Assembly: GCA_947177545.1 (NCBI GenBank)
Contig: CAMWVF010000054.1
Location: forward strand, 1-6,844
DNA length: 6,844 bases
DNA from: an uncultured Clostridia bacterium
GTDB taxonomy: Bacteria; Bacillota; Clostridia; Oscillospirales; Ruminococcaceae
Direction: 5' to 3'
In this document: piece by piece, positions 1 through 5,839 of the stretch
How positions within the stretch are numbered: position 1 is the stretch's first letter
How the letters are laid out: each line of letters opens with the position of its first letter
Notes under the pieces: generated by a model
Databases searched by the model: none
Seen by the model: only the letters and a program-made list of their open reading frames with translations
What the model was told of the DNA's origin: nothing
Program-made: the position numbers and the translations under genes

Positions 1-118
1 TTTCAGAAGCGGACGAAAAGCTTTCCGATGTCGTATCGAATTGTTCTTCAACAGTACCGTTCCCGCAAGAGTAAAGCATTGCCATAGAAAAAACCGCCGC
101 AAATAATTTTTTGTTCAT
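1..118 (-). CDS. N-terminal fragment of a secreted lipoprotein, cut by the window edge
   Basis: Reading leftward from the ATG at 118, the frame stays open for 39 codons to the window edge. It begins MNKKLFAAVFSMAMLYSC: two lysines, a hydrophobic stretch (residues 5-16) and a cysteine at residue 18 in a lipobox-like LYSC. After the cysteine come Gly-Asn-Gly and a Ser/Thr/Glu-rich hydrophilic tract, as is usual for the tether of a lipid-anchored extracytoplasmic protein. Tyr at the -2 position is not the favoured residue of the lipobox (usually Ala, Ser, Thr, Val or Ile), a mild oddity. The start lies 2 bases after the acetyltransferase stop codon, with AAAGG inside the end of that gene as a plausible ribosome binding site, so it probably is the last known member of the radC-uvrB run and translationally coupled. 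The mature domain lies outside the window, so its function is unknown. Confidence 0.72.
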   Translation of the reverse strand, partial: MNKKLFAAVFSMAMLYSCGNGTVEEQFDTTSESFSSASE

Positions 119-120
119 AA

Positions 121-612
121 TTATACCGACCTTTCCCGCCGCAAATCGCAAACCATAATATATTCCTCCTCGTTTTCGCCTACGATCTCAAACCCGACCT
201 TTTTATACATTTTTACTGCGTAATTTTCCTTTTGCACCGCAAGCGAAGCCTTTTTGTAACCGCTTTTCCTAAGCAGTTCCAGCATTTTCACCATAAGAGT
301 TGTACCGATTCCATGCCCTCTGTACTCTTTGTACAGCGAGATCGCAAAGGAGGGCGTTTCATCGTCAATATGTCCGTAATCCGCCATTATGCGTACCCAT
401 ACTGCACCTACTATCTTTCCGTCAACATCTGCAACAAGACATCTGTCATCGGGCTTTTTTCCGAAATCCTTAACATAAACTTGCAGTTCGGCATTGTTTA
501 TTATAGACTTTGGCGGAGGGTCAACACCCTGTGGTATAAAAATCGCTTCATATAAAAAATCATTTAGCAGGGGATATTCCATGCTCTTAATTTCTCTTAT
601 TGTGTAATTCAA
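121..612 (-). CDS. GNAT-family N-acetyltransferase
   Basis: A 163-residue protein of normal size for a single-domain GNAT enzyme, which transfers an acetyl group from acetyl-CoA to an amine. The acetyl-CoA pyrophosphate-binding motif A is visible as Y97-R98-G99-H100-G101-I102-G103 (the RxxGxG/A pattern). It follows the beta strand around residues 88-93 and leads into helix TTLMVKMLELLRKSGY. Motif B is present at 122-143, with N130, Y136 and the typical K-V-G-F ending at F141. I chose the TTG at 612 as start: it has GTGAGG seven bases upstream, while the first internal ATG (codon 11) would remove the first beta strand. The RBS overlaps the uvrB stop codon, implying coupled translation. The substrate (small molecule, peptide N-terminus, antibiotic) cannot be told from sequence. 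Its position behind uvrB does not by itself imply a repair role. Confidence 0.9.
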   Translation of the reverse strand: MNYTIREIKSMEYPLLNDFLYEAIFIPQGVDPPPKSIINNAELQVYVKDFGKKPDDRCLVADVDGKIVGAVWVRIMADYGHIDDETPSFAISLYKEYRGHGIGTTLMVKMLELLRKSGYKKASLAVQKENYAVKMYKKVGFEIVGENEEEYIMVCDLRRERSV

Positions 613-619
613 TTTTGTA

Positions 620-625
620 CCTCAC
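620..625 (-). promoter_or_regulatory. Ribosome binding site of the acetyltransferase, overlapping the uvrB stop
   Basis: On the minus strand GTGAGG lies 7 bases before a TTG codon. The TGA inside it (622-624) is the uvrB stop. This decides the TTG start for the acetyltransferase and suggests that ribosomes ending uvrB help initiate the next gene. Confidence 0.75.
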
Positions 626-2631
626 TTTCCCCGTCGTTTCGGCAATGCTCTGGGAGGCTTACCCGCCTCTTTCAATTCGTTTATCTTGTCACGGAGGTAC
701 GCCGCGTGCTCAAATTCAAGGATTTTCGCCGCGTTTTTCATCTCCTCGGTAAGCTTCTTTATCATAGCCTCCCGCTCCTCGGGACTCATGCGCTTCTGCT
801 TGACCTTTGCGGTCTTTTCGTCTGTCTCCGCCTTGGTGGAAATTTCAATAACGTCCCGAACGTCCTTGATAATGGTTTTAGGGACAATATCGTGCGCCTT
901 GTTAAAGTCAATTTGCAGCTTGCGGCGGCGCTCTGTCTCCATAATCGCGTTTTCCATGGATTTTGTTACCGAGTCAGCGTACATGATTACCTGACCCTCC
1001 GAGTTTCTTGCCGCACGCCCGATGGTCTGAATAAGAGAGCTTTCCGAGCGTAGGAAGCCCTCCTTGTCAGCGTCCAGAATAGCCACCAGCGACACCTCTG
1101 GAATATCCAGTCCCTCACGGAGCAGGTTGATTCCCACCAAAACGTCAAACTCGCCCAAACGCAGGTCGCGAACGATTTCCATACGCTCGATAGTGTCAAT
1201 ATCATAGTGCAGATACCTAACCCGCACCTCCATTTTTTCAAGGTACGCCGTCAAGTCCTCCGCCATTTTTCTCGTAAGCGTGGTAACAAGCACACGCTGA
1301 TTTTTTCGTGTACGCTCGTTTATTTCAAGGAGCAGATCCTCTATCTGACCCTCAACAGGCTTAACAATAATTTCGGGGTCAACAAGTCCCGTGGGACGGA
1401 TAACCTGTTCCACTATCTGCTGAGAATTTTCCCGCTCAAAGGGACCAGGGGTTGCCGAAACAAAAATGGACTGATTGAGTTTGCCGTAAAACTCGTCAAA
1501 ATTCAGCGGACGGTTATCATATGCCGACGGCAGTCGGAAGCCGTAATCAATAAGAGTTTTCTTGCGCCCCTTGTCGCCTGCGCTCATTGCACGTACTTGG
1601 GGCAGGGAAACATGGCTCTCGTCCACAATAAGCAGGAAATCATCGGGGAAGTGATCCAAGAGCGTGTAGGGTATACTTCCCGGTTCACGCCGCGACAGTA
1701 TTCTGGAGTAGTTCTCAATACCCTTGCAGAAGCCTATTTCCTGTAACATTTCAATGTCGTAATTGGTGCGCTGAGCAATACGCTGCGCCTCTATCAGCAT
1801 TTCGTTGTCTTTAAAATATTTTACACGTTCATCAAGCTCCTGCTCAATTTCAGCAATTGCCTCCTGCATTCTGTCTCTCGAAATAACATAGTGGGAAGCA
1901 GGATATATCGCTGCGTGGGAAAGAGTCGCAATGACTTCCCCTGTAAGAGCCTTAAATTCGGTAATGCGTTCCACCTCGTCCCCGAAAAACTCAACACGTA
2001 TAGCGTTTTCGGACGAACCCGCAGGGAAAATCTCCACCACGTCGCCTCGTACCCGAAACTTGTTTCGTATAAAATTCATATCGTTTCTTTCGTACTGAAT
2101 ACTTACAAGCCTTGCCAGCAGGACTTCACGGGACATCTCCATGCCTTGCCGTATGGAAATTACCATTGTTCGGTAGTCTATAGGGGAACCGAGGGAGTAT
2201 ATGCAGGACACCGAAGCCACAATGATAACGTCCCGCCGTTCCGCAAGAGCTGATGTTGCCGAGTGACGGAGCTTGTCTATCTCGTCGTTTACAGCGGAAT
2301 CCTTTTCAATATAGCTGTCCGTTGAGGGTACGTACGCCTCGGGCTGATAGTAGTCATAGTAGCTTACAAAATATTCCACCGCATTTTCGGGGAAAAACTC
2401 CCTGAATTCGGAGCAAAGCTGCGCAGCAAGAATTTTATTGTGAGCAAGCACCAGCGTGGGACGGTTCACCCGCGCGATAACGTTAGCCATAGTAAAGGTC
2501 TTACCCGATCCTGTAACGCCTAAAAGGGTCTGTTCTTTAAGACCATCGCCAAGCCCCTTTACAAGAGCGTCTATAGCCTCGGGCTGGTCTCCCGAGGGCG
2601 TGTATTCGGAAACAAGCTTAAATTTATCCAT
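622..2631 (-). CDS. uvrB: UvrABC excinuclease subunit B
   Basis: UvrB is the damage-verifying helicase-like subunit of bacterial nucleotide excision repair. UvrA2B loads it on DNA, and it then recruits UvrC for the two incisions. The 669-residue length is standard for the family. Visible in order: N-terminal [17 protein letters not shown]; Walker A G-V-T-G-S-G-K-T at 38-45; the aromatic beta-hairpin that clamps [13 protein letters not shown] (91-100); DEAD-like Walker B V-D-E-S-H (336-340); motif III SATPGP (392-397); the helicase C-terminal half with [12 protein letters not shown] around 500-511; motif [11 protein letters not shown] (535-543); and the C-terminal UVR coiled-coil that contacts UvrC (about 628-655). 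No key residue is missing. The ATG at 2631 has GGGAG nine bases upstream. uvrA is not adjacent, unlike the common uvrB-uvrA arrangement; radC precedes it by 56 bases with no convincing promoter or terminator between, so co-transcription from the radC promoter is likely. Confidence 0.98.
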   Translation of the reverse strand: MDKFKLVSEYTPSGDQPEAIDALVKGLGDGLKEQTLLGVTGSGKTFTMANVIARVNRPTLVLAHNKILAAQLCSEFREFFPENAVEYFVSYYDYYQPEAYVPSTDSYIEKDSAVNDEIDKLRHSATSALAERRDVIIVASVSCIYSLGSPIDYRTMVISIRQGMEMSREVLLARLVSIQYERNDMNFIRNKFRVRGDVVEIFPAGSSENAIRVEFFGDEVERITEFKALTGEVIATLSHAAIYPASHYVISRDRMQEAIAEIEQELDERVKYFKDNEMLIEAQRIAQRTNYDIEMLQEIGFCKGIENYSRILSRREPGSIPYTLLDHFPDDFLLIVDESHVSLPQVRAMSAGDKGRKKTLIDYGFRLPSAYDNRPLNFDEFYGKLNQSIFVSATPGPFERENSQQIVEQVIRPTGLVDPEIIVKPVEGQIEDLLLEINERTRKNQRVLVTTLTRKMAEDLTAYLEKMEVRVRYLHYDIDTIERMEIVRDLRLGEFDVLVGINLLREGLDIPEVSLVAILDADKEGFLRSESSLIQTIGRAARNSEGQVIMYADSVTKSMENAIMETERRRKLQIDFNKAHDIVPKTIIKDVRDVIEISTKAETDEKTAKVKQKRMSPEEREAMIKKLTEEMKNAAKILEFEHAAYLRDKINELKEAGKPPRALPKRRGK

Positions 2632-2687
2632 TTTTATATTCTCCCGAAAAATATTTTTTTACATTATGTACACAAAAGGCTGTGCTT

Positions 2688-3404
2688 CTATATATTTAAA
2701 AATTTTATATATGCGCTGTCGCGGAGCGATATCGTCTTGCCCTCTCCGACAATAATATGGTCAAGAAAATCTATTCTGAGCGGTCGGAGTACATCAATTA
2801 TCTGCTGCGTTGTGTTGATATCTCCCGTGGACGGCTTTGAAATCGTCTTTGGGTGATTGTGGGCAACAGCAACGGTAGCCGCGTTTTCACGCAGGGCAAT
2901 CTCAACAAGCTTCCTTATATTTACAGGTGAACCGGACGGATCGCCGCTGTCCAGCGCAACGTTTCTTATGAGGGCAAGCTTGTTGTCAAAATATGCTGCG
3001 CGGAACTCCTCATGGGCAAGACCGACAAAGTACGGTTCAAAAAGAGCTATAAGCTTGTCGGGGGTGTCGTATATCATGCCGTTGTTCTTTGAATTGTAAT
3101 ATACAGGAAGAAACTTCGGCAGCATCTTAAAAAGCGTGGCAGCGCCGTCGGTAATATATTTGACCTTTACAAGGTCGTCGTATTCCGCTTCAATAATTCC
3201 CGCAATGCTTCCGAACTTGTTAATAAGCTCATGAGCGATCTCGTTTGTGTTTCGTCTTGGGTGTGTGTAAAACAGCAGCATTTCGATTATTTCGTGTTCG
3301 CTGAAGCCATCAAAGCTGCCTGTTTCACGAAAACGCTTTCTCATGCGCTCTCTGTGACCGTCATGAACATTTACCTCTTTTTTTGAGGAACCGGTTTCGC
3401 TCAT
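2688..3404 (-). CDS. radC: RadC family JAB1/MPN-type metalloprotein (UPF0758)
   Basis: A 238-residue RadC-family protein. The N-terminal part begins with basic HDGHRERMRKRF (14-25) and a helical UPF0758 segment (EIIEMLLFY, residues 38-46). A helix-hairpin-helix-like stretch (about 63-95, FGSIAGIIEAEYDDLVKVKYI) follows, then the C-terminal JAMM metal-binding domain. The JAMM residues are intact: a Glu at 132 or 133, H182-x-H184-P185, S192 and D195 with family spacing. However, the usual Ser-Gly after HNHP is Lys-Thr (186-187). RadC was once called a repair protein, but its biochemical role is unsettled; the domain predicts a Zn-dependent hydrolase. The ATG at 3404 is chosen because AAAGGA lies 9 bases upstream. 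A TTG at 3422 lies upstream of that ribosome binding site, and the ATG at 3413 abuts it. First gene of the minus-strand run and linked to uvrB by 56 bases. Confidence 0.93.
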   Translation of the reverse strand: MSETGSSKKEVNVHDGHRERMRKRFRETGSFDGFSEHEIIEMLLFYTHPRRNTNEIAHELINKFGSIAGIIEAEYDDLVKVKYITDGAATLFKMLPKFLPVYYNSKNNGMIYDTPDKLIALFEPYFVGLAHEEFRAAYFDNKLALIRNVALDSGDPSGSPVNIRKLVEIALRENAATVAVAHNHPKTISKPSTGDINTTQQIIDVLRPLRIDFLDHIIVGEGKTISLRDSAYIKFLNI

Positions 3405-3413
3405 AGTCAACAT

Positions 3414-3419
3414 TCCTTT
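3414..3419 (-). promoter_or_regulatory. Ribosome binding site of radC (decides the start)
   Basis: AAAGGA on the minus strand ends 9 bases before the ATG at 3404. Two upstream in-frame alternatives, ATG at 3413 and TTG at 3422, are respectively touching and upstream of this site, so they are unlikely starts. Confidence 0.7.
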
Positions 3420-3428
3420 CAAATTTTA

Positions 3429-3440
3429 AAACAAATGTTT
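3429..3440 (-). promoter_or_regulatory. Candidate LexA-like (SOS) operator at the radC-uvrB transcription start
   Basis: The 12 bases read AAAC-AAAT-GTTT on the plus strand, with perfectly complementary AAAC and GTTT arms. The Gram-positive LexA box is GAAC-N4-GTTC, so the inner AAC-N4-GTT matches and the outer G and C are replaced by A and T. The palindrome begins 5 bases after the -10 hexamer of the radC promoter and covers the expected +1, a normal place for a repressor to act. That uvrB is an SOS gene in Bacillus is established; that this box binds LexA here is inference, and an AT-rich palindrome could arise by chance. Confidence 0.4.
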
Positions 3441-3445
3441 TTATT

Positions 3446-3474
3446 ATTATACTACAAAAAAAATTAAATGTAAA
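3446..3474 (-). promoter_or_regulatory. Sigma-A promoter of the radC-uvrB operon
   Basis: On the minus strand TTTACA (3469-3474) is followed by a 17-base spacer containing an 8-T run and a perfect TATAAT (3446-3451). Transcription would start near 3439, about 35 bases before the radC ATG. It faces away from the rluA-family promoter, with 28 AT-rich bases between the two -35 boxes. Confidence 0.88.
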
Positions 3475-3502
3475 GACCTTTTGAGAATATTTTTTATTTG
3501 TC

Positions 3503-3531
3503 TTGAAAAAATTTTCTGTTTGTTGTATAAT
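3503..3531 (+). promoter_or_regulatory. Sigma-A promoter of the pseudouridine synthase gene
   Basis: TTGAAA (3503-3508), 17-base spacer, perfect TATAAT (3526-3531). The predicted start is near 3538, leaving a leader of about 60 bases. The TTG that could extend the downstream reading frame is this -35 box itself, so the longer protein cannot be made from this promoter. Confidence 0.88.
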
Positions 3532-3547
3532 GTCGTTAAGTATTTAT

Positions 3548-3575
3548 TGTACCGTCCTTTCTACGTTACGGTACA
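3548..3575 (+). repeat. Perfect 8-bp inverted repeat in the leader of the pseudouridine synthase mRNA
   Basis: TGTACCGT (3548-3555) and ACGGTACA (3568-3575) are exact reverse complements around a 12-base loop. The structure begins about 10 bases into the predicted transcript and ends 14 bases before the ribosome binding site. No T-run follows, so it is not an intrinsic terminator. It could stabilise the mRNA 5' end, or act as a DNA operator or protein-binding hairpin; the sequence does not decide. Confidence 0.6.
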
Positions 3576-3598
3576 GAGATAAGCGAAATGGAGATAAT

Positions 3599-4546
3599 AT
3601 GAAGGAATTTACAGTTAACGCCAACGACGCAGAGCAAAGGCTTGATAAGTTTGTGGCAAAAGCCGTCCCGAAGCTGCCTCAAAGCATGATGTACAAAGCC
3701 ATAAGGAACAAGCGTATAAAAATAAACGGAAAGCGTGGGGAAATATCCACACGGCTGAAGCAGGGCGATATCGTCCAAATGTATATAAACGATGAGTTTT
3801 TTGACGAGTGCGCCGAAAACGAATTTCTGTCCGCGCCGCCCGTTTTGAATATTGTCTATGAGGACGAAAATATACTTTTAGCCGATAAGAAAAACGGTCT
3901 TGTAGTACATGAGGATAACGAAAATACCACCGATACCCTTATCAACCGCATAAAGCATTATCTGTACGATAAAGGTGAGTACGACCCGAAAAGCGAAAAC
4001 AGCTTCGCGCCTGCCCTGTGCAATCGTCTTGACAGAAATACGGGAGGTATCGTTATCGCCGCAAAAAATGCGGAGTCCCTGCGAGTCCTCAACCAAAAAA
4101 TAAAGGATAGGGAGCTTGAAAAGCTTTATCTATGCATAACCGTTGGTACTCCTCCCAAAAAGCGGGACAAGCTTACCGCGTACTTGGAAAAAAATCCTGC
4201 TGACAATACAGTCAAAGTCACTGACAGGAAAACCCCGTCCAATAAAACTATAGTGACCGAATACACAGTTCTTAAAAGCAACGGGAAGCTTTCTCTTGTT
4301 GAAATAAAGCTGGATACGGGACGCACTCACCAGATACGGGCGCATATGGCATATATCGGCTGCCCTCTTCTGGGGGACGGAAAATATGGCATAAACAGGA
4401 TAAATAAAGAATATAAAGTAAAGACGCAGGCTTTGTATTCCTATAAGCTGAGGTTTGATTTTACCGCAGAGGCAGGCTGTCTTGAATATCTTAACGGCAG
4501 GGAATTTACTGTAAAGGACGTTTGGTTTGCAGACAAGTTCATATGA
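3599..4546 (+). CDS. RluA/RluC-family rRNA pseudouridine synthase
   Basis: A 315-residue enzyme, close to RluC-type length, predicted to isomerise specific uridines of structured RNA, most likely 23S rRNA, to pseudouridine. Residues about 11-65 form an S4 RNA-binding domain (AEQRLDKFVAK ... GDIVQMYI). The catalytic domain follows, with the active-site loop N142-R143-L144-D145-R146-N147-T148-G149-G150; D145 is the catalytic aspartate. The usual His of HRLD is Asn here, a change I associate with many clostridial members. The later motif LDTGRTHQIRAHM (238-250) and GCPLLGDGKYG (254-264) complete the fold. The ATG at 3599 has GGAG five bases upstream, and the predicted transcript starts near 3538. 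The gene stands alone between its own promoter and that of the PHP gene. The target uridine cannot be assigned from sequence; RluC- or RluD-like action is possible. Confidence 0.93.
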   Translation: MKEFTVNANDAEQRLDKFVAKAVPKLPQSMMYKAIRNKRIKINGKRGEISTRLKQGDIVQMYINDEFFDECAENEFLSAPPVLNIVYEDENILLADKKNGLVVHEDNENTTDTLINRIKHYLYDKGEYDPKSENSFAPALCNRLDRNTGGIVIAAKNAESLRVLNQKIKDRELEKLYLCITVGTPPKKRDKLTAYLEKNPADNTVKVTDRKTPSNKTIVTEYTVLKSNGKLSLVEIKLDTGRTHQIRAHMAYIGCPLLGDGKYGINRINKEYKVKTQALYSYKLRFDFTAEAGCLEYLNGREFTVKDVWFADKFI

Positions 4547-4561
4547 TCTGCGTAAATTCAT

Positions 4562-4588
4562 GCTTTTTAGATATATTTCATAAAAAGC
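4562..4588 (+). repeat. AT-rich inverted repeat after the pseudouridine synthase, possible weak terminator
   Basis: GCTTTTTA (4562-4569) and TAAAAAGC (4581-4588) are exact complements around an 11-base loop, 15 bases after the stop codon. The stem is mostly A-T and no T-run follows on the plus strand, so intrinsic termination would be weak. The -35 box of the next promoter begins 2 bases later. Confidence 0.4.
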
Positions 4589-4589
4589 C

Positions 4590-4619
4590 TTGCAATGCGG
4601 GTATGTTTTATGGTATAAT
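4590..4619 (+). promoter_or_regulatory. Promoter of the PHP phosphoesterase gene
   Basis: TTGCAA (4590-4595), an 18-base spacer, and TATAAT (4614-4619) preceded by TGG, which gives an extended -10 (TGnTATAAT). The start would be near 4626, leaving an 87-base leader. This makes the PHP gene independent of the upstream synthase. Confidence 0.8.
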
Positions 4620-4630
4620 TAAAATAATAT

Positions 4631-4661
4631 GCAAACTGCTTAAAATTACTCAGCATTTTGC
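4631..4661 (+). repeat. Hairpin at the 5' end of the PHP gene leader
   Basis: GCAAA (4631-4635) pairs with TTTGC (4657-4661), and TGCT (4637-4640) with AGCA (4652-4655). One C-T mismatch interrupts the stem and the loop has 11 bases. It sits within the first bases of the predicted transcript and may protect the 5' end. It is short and AT-rich, so chance is possible. Confidence 0.35.
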
Positions 4662-4697
4662 TTGTATTGTATGTCCCCGTTAAAAAGTTTATTGTTT

Positions 4698-4704
4698 AAG
4701 GAGG
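4698..4704 (+). promoter_or_regulatory. Consensus ribosome binding site of the PHP gene
   Basis: AAGGAGG with 8 bases before the ATG at 4713, an ideal Shine-Dalgarno. It sets the start there and rules out a TTG 51 bases further upstream. Confidence 0.9.
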
Positions 4705-4712
4705 ATAAGGTT

Positions 4713-5552
4713 ATGGTAGGCGACCTTCATTGTCATACTAAGCTTTCCGACGGCTCCCTTGGAATTGAAGATATTATCGTTCAGGCAAAAAGAACGGGAA
4801 TTGATTTTATTTCAATTACCGACCACGATACAATGTCATCAATTTCCCGCTCAAAAATACTGGGAGACAGATACGGCGTCCGCGTGCTTCCCGGGGTGGA
4901 GCTTTCCGCATGGGATAAGTCCCGAGGACGCAAGGTACACATTCTCTGCTATGCTCCCCAGAAGCCGGACAGGCTTGAGGGCGTGTGCATAAAGGCCTGC
5001 GAGATAAGAAAGACCTGCGCTAAGGAAATGGTTGAAAACGTCATGAAGATATACCCCATTACCGCAGAAAGCGTTATAAAGTATGCAACAGGCTCAAAAA
5101 GTATTTTTAAGCAGCATATCATGCATGCTCTTATAGACTACGGCTACACCACCGAGTTCTACGGCGAGCTTAACGACAAGCTGTTCAACCTTAAAAACGG
5201 CACCTGTATCGTCGAGCGTGAATACCCCGATGTGAATTTTGTCATTGACCTGATACACTCCGCAAGGGGCGTTGCGGTCATGGCGCACCCCGTCTACTAC
5301 GATTCTCTGGATCTGCTTGAAGAGCTTGCGCAAAAGGGCAAGCTGGACGGCGTAGAGGCGTACCATTACACGGCAAGCGAGGAACAGCGGACAAAGATAC
5401 TTGAAATTGCCGAAAAGTACAACCTTATAGTAACGGGAGGTTCGGATTTCCACGGTCTGTACAACGCCTATCCCACATACATAGGCAGCAACACCACGAG
5501 TAAGGAAAATATTGACAGAATTATAAAGCTTGCCAACAAAAAGGAAAAATAA
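4713..5552 (+). CDS. PHP-domain phosphoesterase, TrpH/YciV (RNase AM-like) type
   Basis: A 279-residue PHP-superfamily metallohydrolase. The metal ligands are all visible: H6-x-H8 in the opening DLHCHTKLSDG, D13, T-D37-H38-D39, E63 in PGVELSA, H76, H135, H192 in MAHPV, and D245-x-H247 in GGSDFHG. These fit a trinuclear metal site. An inserted helical region spans about 84-180, as in the COG0613 branch. The E. coli relative YciV (RNase AM) removes nucleotides from the 5' end of short RNAs and helps mature rRNA 5' ends, and other relatives hydrolyse 3',5'-nucleoside bisphosphates. Either activity is plausible here, but the substrate is inferred from family only. Not a DNA polymerase PHP domain or histidinol phosphatase: the length and the HCHTKLSDG/GGSDFHG pair fit TrpH best. 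It has its own promoter and a perfect RBS. The neighbouring RNA-modification gene is consistent with, but does not prove, an RNA role. Confidence 0.92.
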   Translation: MVGDLHCHTKLSDGSLGIEDIIVQAKRTGIDFISITDHDTMSSISRSKILGDRYGVRVLPGVELSAWDKSRGRKVHILCYAPQKPDRLEGVCIKACEIRKTCAKEMVENVMKIYPITAESVIKYATGSKSIFKQHIMHALIDYGYTTEFYGELNDKLFNLKNGTCIVEREYPDVNFVIDLIHSARGVAVMAHPVYYDSLDLLEELAQKGKLDGVEAYHYTASEEQRTKILEIAEKYNLIVTGGSDFHGLYNAYPTYIGSNTTSKENIDRIIKLANKKEK

Positions 5553-5587
5553 CGGGTAACGTCCCGCTTCCGTTTGGCTCGGAAGCG
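5553..5587 (+). terminator. Two overlapping GC-rich hairpins after the PHP gene, terminator-like without a T-run
   Basis: Right after the stop, CGGG (5553-5556) can pair with CCCG (5563-5566). Overlapping it, CGCTTCCG (5565-5572) pairs perfectly with CGGAAGCG (5580-5587) around a 7-base loop. The two stems share 5565-5566 and exclude each other. The second is a strong 8-bp stem, but the following bases TGTCAATA are not a U-tract, so it may be an mRNA 3'-end stabiliser or a factor-assisted end rather than an intrinsic terminator. Confidence 0.45.
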
Positions 5588-5597
5588 TGTCAATATA

Positions 5598-5784
5598 AGA
5601 ATCTGTCTTCACAAGATATAGCGTAGGTCTTTTCGGCAAATTTTGACCGCTGGAAGATGACTGCGTTAAAAATTCTTGCCATACGAGAGTATGCTTGCAA
5701 CCGAGTATGTCTTCAGATTTTTGCCTTGTCACCGACAAAATTATGCTTGAAAATCCACGCTCTAATCTTGTGAAGACAGGTTCT
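5598..5784. mobile_element. 187-bp near-palindromic miniature element (MITE-like)
   Basis: The ends 5598-5617 and 5765-5784 are 20-bp inverted repeats with one mismatch; the core CTGTCTTCACAAGAT is exact. The similarity continues inward as an imperfect palindrome: GCGT-x-GG then TTTTC (5621-5634 against 5750-5760), GCAAATTTTG (5636-5645) against CAAAATTATGC (5736-5746), and AAAAAT (5668-5673) against ATTTTT (5717-5722). It ends in a central hairpin CATAC-GAGA-GTATG (5680-5693), flanked by TTGC/GCAA, at the exact middle of the element. There is no coding capacity. Small size, terminal inverted repeats and full-length palindromy are the hallmarks of a non-autonomous transposable element mobilised in trans. 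I see no clean target-site duplication, so the exact outer ends may differ by a few bases. Transcribed, it would fold into one long hairpin. It fills most of the gap between the PHP gene and the next gene; the last 55 bases of that gap are AT-rich with no convincing promoter. Confidence 0.78.
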
Positions 5785-5839
5785 AAATAAAAATTTTCGT
5801 TATAAAAAATGTCTTTTAAAAATAAGGAAGTGACTTGTT

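Noticed and set aside
232..2253. Plus-strand open frames opposite uvrB and the acetyltransferase
   Set aside because: They overlap strongly conserved genes on the other strand, have no ribosome binding sites of note, and their products look like antisense translation of known proteins.
2647..2670. Palindromes AAAAATATTTTT (2647-2658) and TACATTATGTA (2660-2670) between radC and uvrB as an operator or terminator
   Set aside because: Both are very AT-rich and short, neither matches GAAC-N4-GTTC, and there is no GC stem with a T-run. Chance in an AT-rich spacer is the simplest explanation.
2632..2687. A separate uvrB promoter in the 56-base gap
   Set aside because: The best pair on the minus strand, TTGTGT and TATTTT with a 16-base spacer, matches the consensus poorly. 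Co-transcription from the strong radC promoter is more likely.
3503..3598. In-frame TTG extension adding 32 residues to the pseudouridine synthase
   Set aside because: The TTG is the -35 box of the gene's own promoter, lies upstream of the predicted transcript start, and the added residues do not fit the S4 domain. The ATG at 3599 has a proper RBS.
4662..4712. In-frame TTG extension adding 17 residues to the PHP protein
   Set aside because: It lies upstream of a perfect AAGGAGG that serves the ATG at 4713, and PHP proteins of this type begin right at the DLHCHT segment.
5094..5738. Minus-strand open frame of 214 codons across the PHP gene end and the miniature element
   Set aside because: It is antisense to conserved PHP motifs and runs into a palindromic repeat, with no recognisable product.
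5785..5839. Promoter for the unknown gene, TATAAA at 5801-5806
   Set aside because: No -35 box stands at 16-18 bases; the nearest candidate (TTGTGA in the miniature element) is 26 bases away. A sigma-28 type site was also considered, but its spacing did not fit.
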